Below, piece after piece: positions 1-32,685 of a stretch of 64,000 bases of DNA. The DNA is from Siniperca chuatsi (lineage: Eukaryota > Chordata > Actinopteri > Centrarchiformes > Sinipercidae): the NCBI RefSeq assembly GCF_020085105.1, contig NC_058046.1, positions 17,446,675-17,510,674 on the forward strand. The letters run 5' to 3'. A program made the translations under genes and the position numbers. Positions within the stretch are counted from its first letter, which is position 1. Each line of letters starts with the position of its first letter. The notes below the pieces were generated by a model. The model did no database searches. It was not told where the DNA came from and saw only the letters and a program-made list of their open reading frames with translations.

Positions 1-1032
<1,032 letters not shown>

Positions 1033-1691
1033 TTAAGAAGGGCTGGTGAAGGGTTTGATGAGACCAAGATCCATAGCTTTGACCAGGCACATGCGTGATG
1101 CATCGATGGCCTCCTGCCTCTTGGGATTGTCCTCCGCCTTGCCAATCACTGAGAGGATTTCCAGCATCTCACTCTCAATCAGCTTCTTGGTCAGCTCACT
1201 GTCGTCTGAGTTGAGCATGTTGTAGACAATCACAAGGCCCCGGTGCTGTATCTTAGGGTTGGTATGGAGACACAACCTCTGCAGGATCTCTAGCCACTGG
1301 GTGGTCTGTTGGGAGAGAGCAGTCACTCAGTCACTGACTGGTAAAGAGTGTGAATGATGAGTTAAAAATGCCACATGCTGGGGTTGAGTAAGTTAGTGTG
1401 TGTATAACTCAGCATATTTTTATTTTCATTTTAAATGGGATATCCTCCGATTTTACACATGACCATCAGTTTACAGTCACAGGGAGTGTCTCTGAAAAAT
1501 GTCTTCAATGGCTCTGGAGAAGCTTTGTCATGTGTGAGAAAATCCCCTGATGAATGTAATACTGATGTCATCAGCTGTATCTCAGCTTGGGCTTCAAGAT
1601 GGCAAATTTATAACAGAGAGCCTACATTACAAACTGGGAACTTGGAGTTTGAAAGACACAGGAATTTATCAGGCAGGTAATGAAAGTATGC

Positions 1692-1738
<47 letters not shown>

Positions 1739-4700
1739 GATAGTATTATGGAAAGTGTAGGATTCATTGTTTTTAGAGGTTGACCAACAGGGACTCAAAG
1801 TCAGGATATCTCAACCTCTGCTTCTTCCATTTTTACCATTTTTTATGTGTCTCTCATGTGTCCCCTCCCACAACTTTGTGGAAGTGCAATAACTAAATCA
1901 TTGCAGTACCCTTAAGTCACAGCTGTGATGGTAATGTAACAATTTGAAGTATTACAGATTTACAGATTAATACCATAATGATTTTGTAATCTCACAGTTA
2001 TCCCAAATGAACTCTCTTATGATTCCAAATTAATTAACTAAAATGTGAAATGCATTCAGTGGCACAAAGAGTGACATGTGACACACCAAGGTGCATTTTG
2101 TCTGCATAATGCATCTCTTGCCACAAACATAGATAATGCATCGATAACTTAGTTTTTCCCTATGACATCAAATTCAAAGTCAGATTCAACCTGGACCTTG
2201 ACTCTTGTGCTGACTCTTGTGCTATTAAGCAGAGTTCCAGGAGCAGGCATTTCCATAAATACCCACCTAACCCATCTCCTCCTCTTTTGCTCTCGTGTTC
2301 TGTGCACCTCCCTCCCTCCCACCCCTTTCCTTCTCCTATTTTTCTCCTCCTTCCGATTCTCCGTCGGGCCTGGGTGCTACGGCAGATTCTGCACCGAAGC
2401 TTCCCCACAACTCAGCAACAGACAAGAGTTCAAGTTTCGCTCATAATCTTTCATTTTCGTTAAAAAATCATTTAAATGCATCTGTTGATGGTGTGGTCCT
2501 TGCTAGTGAGTATGTAATATTCAAAGTTCATTTAGAGATATGGAAACAGCAAATGCAGTAAGCTGCAGTGTAGTTACAAAGGCTTGTAGGTGTTTTACAC
2601 AGAGCCATGTTGTTTTATGTGTTATTTGCTCCTGTGGCATCTACCAGGTTGTGGAAGTTATCAGTTCGTTAGGGAAAGCTAACCAGGGGAGTTCTAGGCA
2701 TATTTCATAGTGGGGCACACATGCTTTCAAAACAGACTCTGGTCATTCATATTTTACAGTAAAAACACTACTGAACACTGTTATACATACCACCAGGGTC
2801 AGTTTGGTGCAGAGCTTCTTCTGAGCAGCAGTGAGCATGGCCAGAGCTCCAGCTGCAGCTATCTGAAGATTGTCGTCATCCTCGCCACATAGCAGCACCA
2901 GCAGCTTCAATTTATCATTGCCATCTTCCAGGTAACGATCTTGGACCTAAAACATACAGAGTTGAAATTTTCACACCTGTTGGAAAACTTTGCTTAGACT
3001 CGGTTTGCACACGTTCACTATGCGTCATTCTTTGTTATGTGAGGTTTTTAGCTGCTTGTCTGTTCTCACCTCTTTACATGTAACAAGGTTGCACATGCAT
3101 TCAGTGGCAGCCTGTCTGATCTGGTCATTCTCTTCAAACATGTAGTTCTCAATTTCTGGCAGAGCTTTCTCCTTCACAATCTTCACTCTACAAAACAGAT
3201 GGAGGTTAAGGTGAAAAACAACACTAAGGCAAAACCTGAAAGCTGCAGTGAAGTCACTTGTAGGAAATGAGCTATTAAGCACCACAGTGACCATAACACC
3301 ATGTGATGGTGAAAAATGTTACCTTAGTTTCTCACTGTAACCAGCCAAGTTGGTGAGGCTTCTCAGAGCTTCATAGTTCTCCATTCCATCTCTGTCTGTG
3401 TTAAGGAGGTTAACTAAAGGCCGCACCACCTCATACACCTGTCAACCAAGCAAGACAGAGAAAAGCATTTTAAAAATCCCTCTAATCCCTCCCTCCCTCC
3501 CTCTCTAATCCCGCACTAAATAAATTGGCCAATAACTCCCAGCATATGGAGAAACAAAGAAAAATAGGTAAAGGAAGGCAATATCAAAAGTGAAAAAAGT
3601 GAAACGTAAAACTGAGATTAGGAAGAACATTTCCATTCCCCTTCCCTCACAATCATATCAAAGGGGATGGCCATAGAAATAAACAAAGCAACTACTGTTG
3701 CATGCCTTACCCTCTCACCAGGGAAGGCAATTTCTGGACTGGAAACAGATGCAATCTTGGCAAGGGCGTGGCCGGCCTTCACCTTCCCAGCATCTGTCCC
3801 TTCAAGAGCAAGTGGTATCAAAGCCTGAGGGCAGAGCCAGAAAAACAGTAGTGAACATCAGTGAGGATGTTTTGCCACAGCCAGTTTGTCCAGTTTGTCT
3901 AGTTTTCTGGAGAAGTGTTTATGTTCATTTAATTGTGACTTCATGAAGTGTTGTAGATTCATTTGTACATTGATTTCCAAACCTATCACTCACCTTTCCC
4001 CCACCTTGGGCTACAATAGTACCACGATCTCTGGGATCCTGTGATAATGCCAAGAAAACCCTGAAGATAAAAAATTGAAAATAGATTCAACAATCATATA
4101 TTTCTAAGCAATGTTGCAATTTAAGGAGGCATGGACAAGAAATTGGATGCACTCATTAGTGTTTAGCTTGCATTCCTTCCTCTCTGTGATTGAACATTTA
4201 GAAATAAAAGCCATTGTCTGTAAGGAATGACTGAAAATAAAAAGCCATTTGTTGGCATCAGCTAAGCTGTAACCGAGCTGGTGTCATGATATAATTCATG
4301 ACATGACATGAATGAGTCAGGTGTTTTGGGGGGATTTCAGTCAGTTATATGACATGTTTGATGAAACATCAAATTTTCTCATTACTACTTTGCTCTGAGA
4401 TGCTTCATCTCCCACCTTGACAGCATCTCCTTGGTCTGGTCGGTCAGGATGGAGTTGTCTGCTTTGACCATGACAGCAAGAGCTGACGTGACTCCAGCCT
4501 TCAGCAGCCTTTTCACTCTCTTCTCAATAAAGTCCTTCTTGTCCTGAGAAAAGAAAGTATACAAAGTGTGTATATGCAGGCATTTGTGTAACATTTCCTG
4601 CTCTACCTACGTCAATGTATGTATTGTGGTCTGCTGTCTGAGAGAATAATTCAGTTTCTTTTCCTTCTTTTACCTTGGGGTGTTGCTCAGGCACGTGTTG

Positions 4701-7700
4701 TTTTGAGAACTTAGCTAATTGAACCAGCTCAGGTATGATTTCCTTCTTATCATAGCAGTTGGTGCAGTTAACCAGGGTGCAAGCTACTGCATACAAGACT
4801 GTCTTATCCTTACACTAAAAACACAGAGAAAGGAGAGAGGTTATTTCTAATGTCGATTCAGACCTACTGTATGTTTCTTTCTGTCTTTTATTTTCATACT
4901 TTGGCCAGTTCAAACATGGCTTTCATGGCAGGCTCATCCTCAACAAAGTCATCTTTCACATCAGCATCATTAGTCAGATAAGCAAGACCCTCGATAGCCC
5001 ACTTCCTTGTTTTGGTATCAATCTGGGGATTACAGAGCCACCTAGAAGAGCAAAAAAGGAAACATTTAACAGTAAGTGTATTTACTGATGATGTGAAGTG
5101 GTAGGATTGCAAGGTACAATGACATTCTGGTACTGTATACCTATTGTAAGGAATTATATCTGTACAACTTTTTGCATCAAAATTAGATAACTAATTAGGT
5201 GTTTAGCATATTTAAAAAAATATTGATACTAGTATCTGTTTTTCACAGATTTTCCACATACTACCATCTATTATTATGGATAATAACCTGCTAGATTCTA
5301 ACACAGTCACTTTAACAGTCTGTGTGTGAGTACTCACTTTCTGCACTGCTTGGCTAGCTTCTCTGTGGATCCCTCAGCAAACTGCCTTAAACTGTAATCA
5401 TCACCTCCAGCTGAACCCAGTTTACAGAGACCCTAGAGGACATGGACATGAGTATGTATATGCATACACACACACAGGCAAAATGTAAAAGTTGTGTAGT
5501 CTAATTTAACTTCTTTATATTCTATGTATCAAAGTGAATAACAGGACTTTTATTGTTCATATATCTAACTGTGATGTTTTCATAATGTGTTGTATTGTTA
5601 TTTTTATTGTGCATGGGCTGTGGCCAAAACTCATTTTTGACCTGTGTTTGAATAATAAAGTCTTACTCTATTCCATTCTTTCCTAGGCACACTCACCACC
5701 AGCGAACGTATCTTAATCCTCTCGTTCTTGGTCTTCTTGTAGATGTCCTTGAGCAGTGACACACCGTTGGTGATGATGAAGCTGGCACGGCTCATCTTCG
5801 AGGAGGAATGGATCAGCGCCTCCACAGCAACCATCTGGTCCACCTCACGTTCAGAGCCACATAGTGCAACCATCATCTCCATTATGCCTTGCCGTCCAAC
5901 CAGGGCGTTACCAACATCAAAGGGACCCTGAAGCAGCCCTGAGATGGTGTTGATAGCATGAATGGTCTTGTCCATGTCATTGGGGTCGATTTTGGATCTG
6001 TGGAAAAGGAAGGGAGGACAAGGGAAAGAAAAAAGCATAAGAGATTACATAGGTTATGTTGTCTAGGTCTCCATTTAGAAAGTCTTGGCCACAACACAGG
6101 TAAATGGATAATCTGTATTTTATAGACATACTTGATATATTCATCACAAATATCCCTGAAGTTGTTTCTCTCTGGGTCACACTTGAGGTCATCATAGATC
6201 TTGTTGAGGAGCACACTGGCAATCAGCTGTGTGTTGTCTGTCAAGGGCAGCTGGTCTGGCAGTTCGGCAACCTGACCACACACCTTGAGGATCTTCTTCA
6301 GACCTGGAGAACAAACACATATATGCATTTATAGATACCTCGGGTCAGGGAGTCTGGGATGCAGCAAAAGATTGAAAACCAAATAAGTGACTAGATGCAG
6401 CTGTCAGGCCCACCGTGGTCAATAGTGAAGAGGGACTTGGAGTTGTCTTGATCTTTCTTGTCTTTGCGAGGTACATTCTTGCACAGGAGGTTCAGCGCCT
6501 GATCTCTGCCATGGCCAGACACCTTCTTACTAGCAACCATCTCCAGCAGAGAGAGAAGAATGGTTTTCAGGTCTTTAGATGCATCTGCAGAGGGACAGAT
6601 TATAAAAGAGATTGTATGTCTCAGTAAGTTAGTGCTATGAAAAAAATACCAACAGCAGCATAGCTATAGCCATTTCTGTGATTCTATAGGGTTTGGTGAA
6701 GAAAAAATTAAGCACTGAATGAATGTCCATAATAAAATCTACTTTTTGTTACAGATACAGATGATGATTCTGTCTCACCCAAAACCAAGGCTTCTTCTTT
6801 CCCGTATTCCCTTTTATCTTCACCAGTGAGGGAATCGTTGATGCACTGGAAGAGGTTGCAGGTTGCCAGTGCGATCTCCTCATTGTCAATAGCCATGATG
6901 CTACACATCTTATCAACGCCCACCATATGAACAATGGCCATGGTCTGTTTAGGGGTAGTGAAAAGAAAAAGTACATTTTGTGAGAAAAATGAAATGCAAA
7001 TAATATGAAACTTATGTCTAACGGCATCATATAGGTAGAGGTTTTACTTTTAAAGTGTGTTGTGTTTGGAAATGGCAACACAGTTGACATTGTTGTCTTT
7101 GACGTGAACTATTGGATTTTCACTTTGCATATATCTTGCCTCATTTTCTGAGTATGCTCACCCGAGCTTTGTGTCCTGTGCACATCCCTGACAAAGTACG
7201 AACAGCAGCCAGAATCATCTCTGCTTTGCCTGTCTCTATCATGTTGAGCAGCAGAGGCACTCCGTTATTCTGGAAGATTCTCTCTGCTCCAGCATCCTCT
7301 CTGGACAGCACAATCAGGTTGTTGGCAGCCTAGGCATAAACGGATAAGTTGCAGAAGTGAAACCACAACTATGTGCATCCACGTCATAACAAAAAATAAA
7401 TACAGGAAAGTGTTTTTGCATCACACTACATAAAATACCCACTTTTTCCCTCTTCTCCTTTTCCATTTCATCATCAAGGAGAATATCAAACATGTTCTGT
7501 ACCCTCGAATCAGTGGAGAATGTTGTCTTGAGCTGTGGAGAATCAAAATGAAGACATTTCCTGATGCTGACATGTCCCAATCATGTACATGCATTTTGTT
7601 TGTGGTTCAGTATAAGTCTATCTGTCAATTGTTCATGGTGGGATTTGTTGGGTCTCTGTATATAATATTGTAAAGAGTATGGTCTAATCATAGTTTCAGC

Positions 7701-8467
7701 CAAACGATTACTGTTGAATACATGTAACAGTGTTAGGTTAGTGCTGCTGAATGCATTTATGTTAAGTGATTTGTGTAGTCTTGCACTGTCCTGCATGAAC
7801 TTCTGTGTGTGAGTGTATTGTTCTGTTTAATGCTGACCTTGGCCTGGATATCTGCTCCCAGCCTGCGGAGAGTCTCCAGGAATGTCTTGTTCTTTGGTTC
7901 AAGGGTGGCACATCTCTGCACATCCTTGAAAGCCATGTCCAGTTTTCCTAGCTTCTCCAGAGCTTGGCAACGCCGGTACAAGGCTTTAATATCTGCTGCA
8001 TCAATATCAATTGCTATATAAGAAGAAGAAAGAGTCATAATGAGCTTGTGGCCTTTTGTTTAAGTTTATGTTTTTATTGTTTTTGGTGTCCTTGCTGCTA
8101 TTGTTTGGTTAGATTCTGTATTTGGTGTTGGTAAAGCTTCAGTATTTATTACTCTACCTTTAGATGCATCAGATGCTGCATGGGCATAGTTTTCCTGTAA
8201 GAAAAATAGAGACATCTATATAAAAGTCTAAATTTGCCAAAGGAATTGCAAATATAATACATTTGGTATGTGTTTAATTTTGTCCTGCTTGACCAAACTG
8301 CTCACCTTTTTTAGGTAGCATGCAGATCTGTTCCTGTGAATGACAGCAAGCACTTTTTTGTCCTTGCACACCTTGATGGCTTTAGTGTAGCACTCAATGG
8401 CTTTGTCGACATCTCCTGCCTGGAAGAGTTTGTTTCCCTCGTCTTTTAACTGGATCGGGTCTCCCAT
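1033..8467 (-). CDS. unc45b: unc-45 homolog B, myosin chaperone
   Basis: Co-chaperone that, with Hsp90, folds the muscle myosin motor domain in the sarcomere. Nineteen coding exons (minus strand, listed 3' to 5'): 1033-1305, 2791-2946, 3070-3187, 3323-3438, 3711-3824, 3994-4060, 4416-4543, 4674-4814, 4900-5041, 5338-5432, 5697-5997, 6132-6303, 6414-6584, 6779-6944, 7162-7329, 7443-7532, 7838-8013, 8158-8194, 8306-8467. They sum to 2793 nt, or 930 aa; human UNC45B is 931. Residues 1-112 form three TPR repeats with the carboxylate-clamp pattern for the Hsp90 tail (K8, N12, N46, K76, R80). The armadillo-like central region and the C-terminal UCS domain follow, ending [10 protein letters not shown]. 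Phases agree at every junction and all introns are GT-AG. The B paralogue is chosen from exon-by-exon similarity to the muscle form. The start ATG directly follows a splice acceptor, so a non-coding first exon lies upstream. Confidence 0.96.
1692..1738. repeat. (ATT)n microsatellite
   Basis: About 16 ATT units in the last unc45b intron. Confidence 0.95.
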
Positions 8468-9025
8468 CTGGTAGAAAAAGGGAATATCAGTTATGACATA
8501 AAATCTACAGATCACATAACTTTTTCATGTAAAATTCAACCTGAAAGTCAACACTTGTGTTCAATCACATCTTATGTCTGATAGTATCAGCTCACCATCA
8601 AAAGCACAGTTAAATTCATCATCAAATGTAAATGTAGTATTTTAATGAGTGTAATAAAGCCACCAAACCTTCATACCAAGCCACACATTCCAATCACATA
8701 AAGAGATTTCTGGATACAAACAAATATTTCAAATAAGCTAAAGATTAAAAATAAATATCTGCTGAACAGTTTAACATTTTTTTGTCATTTCAAATGTACA
8801 GAGTATTAGAAGTATAGAAGCATATCAAACCCAGTACAGACCCTTATTTCACATTTACCCTGGAGAATAGTCATTATAATCTGTCTGATATTATTTAAAA
8901 CTACTGTAGCATTAGAATTTTTTTTTTCTCACCATTGTTGCTAATCAGTGTCCTGCTGACCTGGGTCTCCTGTAGCAAATGGCCATGCACATGCTATCTC
9001 TAACTTTAAATGGCCTCCCCTCAGG

Positions 9026-9035
9026 CCTTATTTGG
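9026..9035. promoter_or_regulatory. CArG box, candidate SRF site
   Basis: CCTTATTTGG matches the CC(A/T)6GG consensus exactly. It lies inside the presumed first intron of unc45b, a muscle gene, which makes SRF control plausible. A single CArG match can also occur by chance. Confidence 0.35.
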
Positions 9036-9205
9036 GCATGGTCTCGTACCCCAGTCAGAGCCTTGCTTACAAATGCCACTTTCCCAAATGACACCATTTC
9101 CTCGTGTTCCCCTGATAGGCATGGTCTATCCCCCTTTGTGTCCTTATCCTAAGTACCCTCTACATACCTGAATGTCACTCAAATGAAAAAACAACTGTAC
9201 AGTAC

Positions 9206-9332
9206 CTTTAGGATTGTGAGTTGTGTGTCTTGCTCTGCGTAGATGGTCTGGCCCTCCAGTTCGTAGTGCTTGTTACAAACTTTTTCTTTCTTATGTAACC
9301 TTCCCCCACCAACACCTCAATTTATATTTATA
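9206..9332 (-). promoter_or_regulatory. unc45b: Candidate unc45b TATA box and non-coding exon 1
   Basis: On the minus strand a TATAAATA box occupies 9332-9325. About 30 bp downstream a transcript could begin near 9297 and run to 9206, where a GTACTG donor follows AAAG. The coding start at 8467 directly follows a splice acceptor, so an upstream non-coding exon is required, and this is the best-placed candidate. The exon limits are inferred; no transcript was seen. Confidence 0.4.
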
Positions 9333-9600
9333 GTGGATCTCAGTGAGGTGGGACAGAGCCAAGGTGGACCATCCATTACACATAGGGGTTCACTCTAAGA
9401 ACACTAAAACCCCAAAGAACAACTTTGTACCAAAGGTCATTATAAACCATGATTACTTGTGTTGCATCAGTTGTCCTTCCAGGGTTTTTGAATTATTCAA
9501 GGCTTTATAAATAAAACAGTTATTTTCCATTCAATACATTCTGTGAGAGTGACCCCCTCAAAGATGGTCTGCTCCTGATAAGGTCTATTTAGGGCACAGA

Positions 9601-9705
9601 CAGCTGAGAACTCACCAGCAAATGCCTGATGCCAAAGTGGTGGAAGGGGGGTTTAAAAGAGTGTGTGTATTTGGAGACAGCTGGTGGCGGGGGGGCTGAC
9701 AGCTG
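9601..9705. promoter_or_regulatory. Cluster of three CAGCTG E-boxes
   Basis: CAGCTG occurs at 9601-9606, 9678-9683 and 9700-9705, about 270-400 bp upstream of the putative unc45b TATA box. CAGCTG is the E-box preferred by MyoD-family factors. Muscle control of unc45b is inferred from context. Confidence 0.35.
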
Positions 9706-11905
9706 GACCACAGAGGTACCTGGTAGCTTCTCGAAAGAAAATGATCTTGAGCCCCATGAGTTGGGATTAGGCATTTTGTTGTGACGGGTAAGAGTCAGGG
9801 GTGAGAGAATGCATTATATCTAGAAGGGTCCTCATTAGTATACAAGTAAAAATGTGTGTGTGTTTGTGTGTGTGAATATGATATAATACAAGAGAACAAA
9901 CTGATAGTGTGATGAACTGCTCAGGGTGTTTGCCTGTCCTCTGCCCAGTGCTTGCAGGGATTGCAGACCCACAGTGATTGTGACTATGAATAAGCATGTG
10001 GACATTAATGAATACATATACAGGCATTGATTGGGTGATGTCAGGTCATAGGGACAAGATAACGGATTAAATGTATTGTTTTGTTTATTGCCACATGCAG
10101 ACACAGGTTTCACATTGAACAGAAACACGTTGTTCTTCGCTTGCAATATTTTAAAATTCTCATGATTATGGCTATTTCTTCACTGTCTTATTGACATCAA
10201 CAATTTTCTGCCTTGACTCATGGTTAGAATCATCAACCCACACTACGGGGCAAAATATGCTTGTTTGCTTTTTTTGTTTTTGAATGCTCAGCCATCTTCT
10301 TACATGAATGAGTGTGAACAAATAAGCAAAAATATTTATGATCTGACAATGATTTAATTGTTTGTTGTGCTGGCTACTCTGTTGGCTAAATGCCATTATT
10401 TCTCATGTTATGTTTTGAAAAATGTACAATATGAGCCAAAAACACATGGTTAGCTGAGGACATATTTGTTGTTATTCCTGTAACTGTGCCACTTTAAAAA
10501 ACAAAGCAGCTTGTGTGTTCCAAGACAGTAACAGATACGTGTCATTGGAAATTTATAAAGGTATAAAGGGTTCCTTCCATGATAACACAAAAAAATTATG
10601 AAAATTAATTGAACATACAATGTTTGGTATTTTGTCTTACATGCCTGTGGCCAGTTTTATTTCATACACATTTTATACATGTTAAATATTCTATATATGG
10701 TAGATTAAAGCTCTTAAATAGTTTTGTATGTGATGTGTATAAATACATAGATGTCACATACAAATTATAAAAATGAACAGCTGCCTTAGAAAAGAGGAAG
10801 CCAAAGGTCACTGTATTACTGTAATTACATAGTTTAATAGTCCAAATGGCACATGACAGCTCTGGGACTACGAAATAATCAAAAAATGTCAAATGTCCAC
10901 AACATGTGGTGAAATGAATGCCATATAAACTATAGAATATATTTAATATAATTAACCAGTAATAAGGTTGGAAGAGGATTGAGGATGTGTGTTATTTTTT
11001 CATAACTGTGGGTGCTTTCTGGCTTCACAGACTTTGTGTGGTTAGTGGTTGGCTTGAAAGAGAACATGAGTTTTCCAGAGAGGCCACTACCTATTACATT
11101 TCTGAGTCTCACATGCATTACACCCTCCTGGTGAAGCTCATTCCTGGCAGGTGAAACAAAGTGGCAGGCAACACCAAGTGTCAGTGAGGTAGTACATGTC
11201 TGTCTGCAGCCATCTCCAGGTCAACGGTACAAAAAAACCTTTGCACCTGAAAGTGCATTTGCCCACTTGGTTTCAGTTAGCCTCTGCTTTGCCTACTGTG
11301 TGTTTTGATATTTTACTGTATCAGAAAATTGCTAATTGCCAGTCAGTGGATGTCTTGAGATAATCTATCTGGGTGATATTTAATTTAACTTTATTCAAAT
11401 ATGATGTGCATACATCCTCAGTGGAATAATTTGGGCTATATCCAGAAGGGTTTTTTTTTCACTCTGTCTCCCCACTACCACTCCTCTCTCACCAGGAAGT
11501 GAGGAGCCATGGAGTGGAGAGGAGACAATTTGGGAAAGTACAGAGAATTTGGAACATTTTCTTTGCTACCCAATTATCATCACAGGAGTAAATGACACTA
11601 TTCCTAGTTTTTGTGTGTTATGTTGATGCAAAATAAAAAAAAATGTTTTTCATATTTTGTCAATGATTTCATTTGTCATGTGTGATTATAATGATGTCAC
11701 ACAAACATAGACACACAGACAAATGTTAATATGATAATAAGCTTGTGCACTATCTGTCAATGGAATACTATAAAGAACACCTTCAATTATTTGGACAGCA
11801 GGCAAAATGGTTGCACCAAGTCTGTCCCTTGAATGTGTATTGGAGGGGGGAAGGAGTGGTTCTTGGAGCTTGGGCTGTATCCTATGTGGATTTTTAGAGC
11901 CTCTG

Positions 11906-11920
11906 TGCCACCAGGGGGCA
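11906..11920 (+). promoter_or_regulatory. CTCF-like motif, plus orientation
   Basis: TGCCACCAGGGGGCA matches the vertebrate CTCF core closely. It sits between unc45b and kif2a. Occupancy cannot be judged from sequence. Confidence 0.45.
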
Positions 11921-12029
11921 TAATCTATCCACTACAGTAAGAGTGACAATTGTACACTACTAAAGTGGGATTAGTGTGCCACAATGGTGGAATAACTATT
12001 CATATTATTATGTAATAATAATATAAGTA

Positions 12030-12200
12030 AATGTAGCAATCCCACAATGCAAACACACTCTTTTACAAGTAAAAGCCCTGCATTAAAAATGTACTCAAGT
12101 AGAAGTATTATCATCATTACTCGTTGCAGCAGAATTGGTATTGGAACAACAGTAGTGTTATGTTAAGATATATTATATTATTGCATTAATTATTACTTAT
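12030..12200. mobile_element. Degraded fragment of an AAGTAAAAGT-type teleost MITE
   Basis: Contains the phrases ACAAGTAAAAGCCCTGCATT and TACTCAAGTAGAAGTATT, typical of a very common percomorph non-autonomous element. The more complete copy at 40682-41245 belongs to the same family. Its ends are not recognisable. Confidence 0.5.
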
Positions 12201-12551
12201 GTATGGTGACAAGCCCACCTGCATTTACTTTATCTAATACCTCCAAACAAGAACCAGATAACGCTACAAGACCATATTAGTTTGAGAATGCAAAATTTGA
12301 GACGACCTATGTTGTATTTTCATCCAAGCAAGGATTCGATTCAAGAGAGCTGGTAAAATTTTGCCTGATTTTATTTTGAAAAATTACGGACCGGAAATAC
12401 TTTGCTATTCTCGGTAGCTACGTAATGCTAGCTCATTCTGTTGCCTGCATCTTCCACCCAGATCAAAGACTGCCAAACAGAAGAAGCTGCATTTACTCGG
12501 CTCATAATAAGTCTGTAGTGCTGTTTTTGTTAATTGTTTAAGTAATGTAGA

Positions 12552-30539
<17,988 letters not shown>

Positions 30540-32464
30540 ACTGGAAGCTGAAGAGGTTTAAGTGGCACATACAGAAACATAACCACTAGATGTTTGGCAC
30601 AACTCGGGCTGTCACTAGCAGCTGTGAAAACACAAATAAAAAGGACTGTCTGATGTACCAACAGGCTCAAGGAATTGCATTTGTTATGATCCCTCTCCTA
30701 ACAAAACTTCACTCACTATGGTCTCATTAGAAAACTTTGGAAGGAAAATAGTTTCCTTCTGTTTTTAGTAGATTTTTTAGTCTTCCCTCTCTGTTCTTCT
30801 TAAATTATTTTCTTTTATACTTGTTTGTACTTTCTTTAAACTGAATATTTTTGCCCTGGTTTCAGAAGAGCGCTTCATTGAACATGTTTTAAGGTTTACC
30901 GTACGAAACCAGTATTTGATTTCTGGTTGCTCTGGCTGACATGTCTGCATGTGCACTCTGTAATAGCGTATGTACGCCACTGTCCTCGGTTTTCATGCTT
31001 TTGGGTCATCAGTTGGCATTGTAAAGTCGTACCTCATAAGCGGCCTCTTCTGTTTTTCCCCTTCCTTCTCAGAGCATTTACCAGTTTGGAAGAAGCCTTT
31101 AACTACATTGTGCTTCTTCCTTTGTTTCTTTCCTTGTGCCCCTGAGGGGTTTTTACGTGTAGATTGCTTCAGTTTGTGCCACGTTATTCATTCTATGTGG
31201 CAACTGACTTAAAAACTCTTAAACCAGTGGAAAACATGTTTTACATTAACACTTTGTTATAAAAATGAAACTAGAAAAACTGCTATTAATAAATGTATAG
31301 TGAAGCCCACTGACCTACCATTGGTTATGTCGCTCATTGTTTGCACCAGATGTAATGCTGGATGAAGTAATAAAGATTCATGTGTTTCATTTAAATGTAT
31401 TTTGTGACAATGACTTATCCAAATAAATGGACTGAATAACTTCCATCAAGAGCCATCTTCTACCACCTTTGAGTAGAAATGGACTACATTATAAAAGCCC
31501 TCTGACAGTAGGCTGCACATCATACTCCTTTGGTGCTAAGTAGAAGCACAACATCAACACAGATTTGATCTTGCTACATCCTTTTATATAATACATAGTT
31601 TGACCAACATTTGCTACTTATTTCATTCCACATTAAAACAGGGAACAATTAAATCCCAAATTCACTTGACTTACAATATCCCTGCATCAATTTAAACAAA
31701 AAAAAATAGAGCATATAGTTTTACACTCAGTATTTTGGAGTTGTTTTAAATTTACAGAGAAACACCACATAATGACAGCAGCTAGGAAAACAAAGTGTAT
31801 CAGTATCCATGGTGACAGATGTACCTCCCATCCCCCACAAGACCCACATGTGACCATGCAGTGATGCTGACAGGTTTGGGCCAAAAGGTGACACTGCACA
31901 TAGCTGTAAAAGGATATAACCAGTTATTTCTTACAGTGTCGTACAATGTCAACACCACGTTTGGCCAGCAGATATCACCAGTCTCTCTCTATCAAATGGT
32001 TAGTGCTAAAGCTTTGTTTACCCATCACTACTGTTAGCTACTGCTAATAAAAAGTGAAAACCCACAATACAATCTGAAAAGGATGAACTTGCAAGTTTAG
32101 GCGCCTGGCTTTATTTTATTTATTTTCGGGTCAAGTTTTGTTTAAATTAGAAACGTCATTTCTACCATTTCGAGTTTTTATTGTGAAAGGATTCACCGGA
32201 AGCACTAGTAGGATCTTGTGTCTACCTTGACAACAGCGGCCCCAACGGTCGTCATGTTTTAGGTAATGCTTAAGAGATATGGAAACTGTATCACATAATG
32301 TAATAAAAACTTGGGGATGTTTTTACACATGAAGGTCCACAGAATTATTAGTGGTCATGGTGTGCAACATTTATGTCTATAACTTGTTTTATTATTGTTT
32401 TATCTGAGGTAACGCGCTGCTCTGCCTTGATGCTGTTTGTGCATTTATGATCCTGCGTTTTTCT

Positions 32465-32479
32465 GCCCTCTAGTGGTCA
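32465..32479 (-). promoter_or_regulatory. CTCF-like motif, minus orientation
   Basis: The reverse complement reads TGACCACTAGAGGGC, close to the CTCF core. It lies in the kif2a/dimt1 spacer. Confidence 0.4.
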
Positions 32480-32671
32480 CAGTCAGTAATCGTAACCGCA
32501 CACACTCCTGCATTGATGCTGGTGGAGAATGCCCAGTTGTAGTTACTGAGAAGGAATATGAACACTCATAATCATAAATACACTCACAACGTTAACGCCA
32601 CTAGCATCAAGGCAAACACAATAAGGTAGTAATACTGTTACGTTAGACAGCGTTGTAGTTGCACATTGTAA

Positions 32672-32685
32672 CCACTGGAGGGCAG
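32672..32685 (+). promoter_or_regulatory. CTCF-like motif, plus orientation
   Basis: CCACTGGAGGGCAG resembles the CTCF core. It lies about 200 bp from the minus-oriented motif at 32465, giving a divergent pair. Confidence 0.35.

Larger units (their letters stand above)
8468..12551. other. Intergenic region between divergent unc45b and kif2a
   Basis: No convincing gene. It holds the probable unc45b first exon and promoter (9206-9332), three CAGCTG E-boxes (9601-9705), a CTCF-like motif (11906-11920), a decayed MITE fragment (12030-12200) and the kif2a 5' UTR/promoter just before 12552. Open frames between 9.5 and 11.1 kb are short and unlike any protein I know. Confidence 0.65.
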
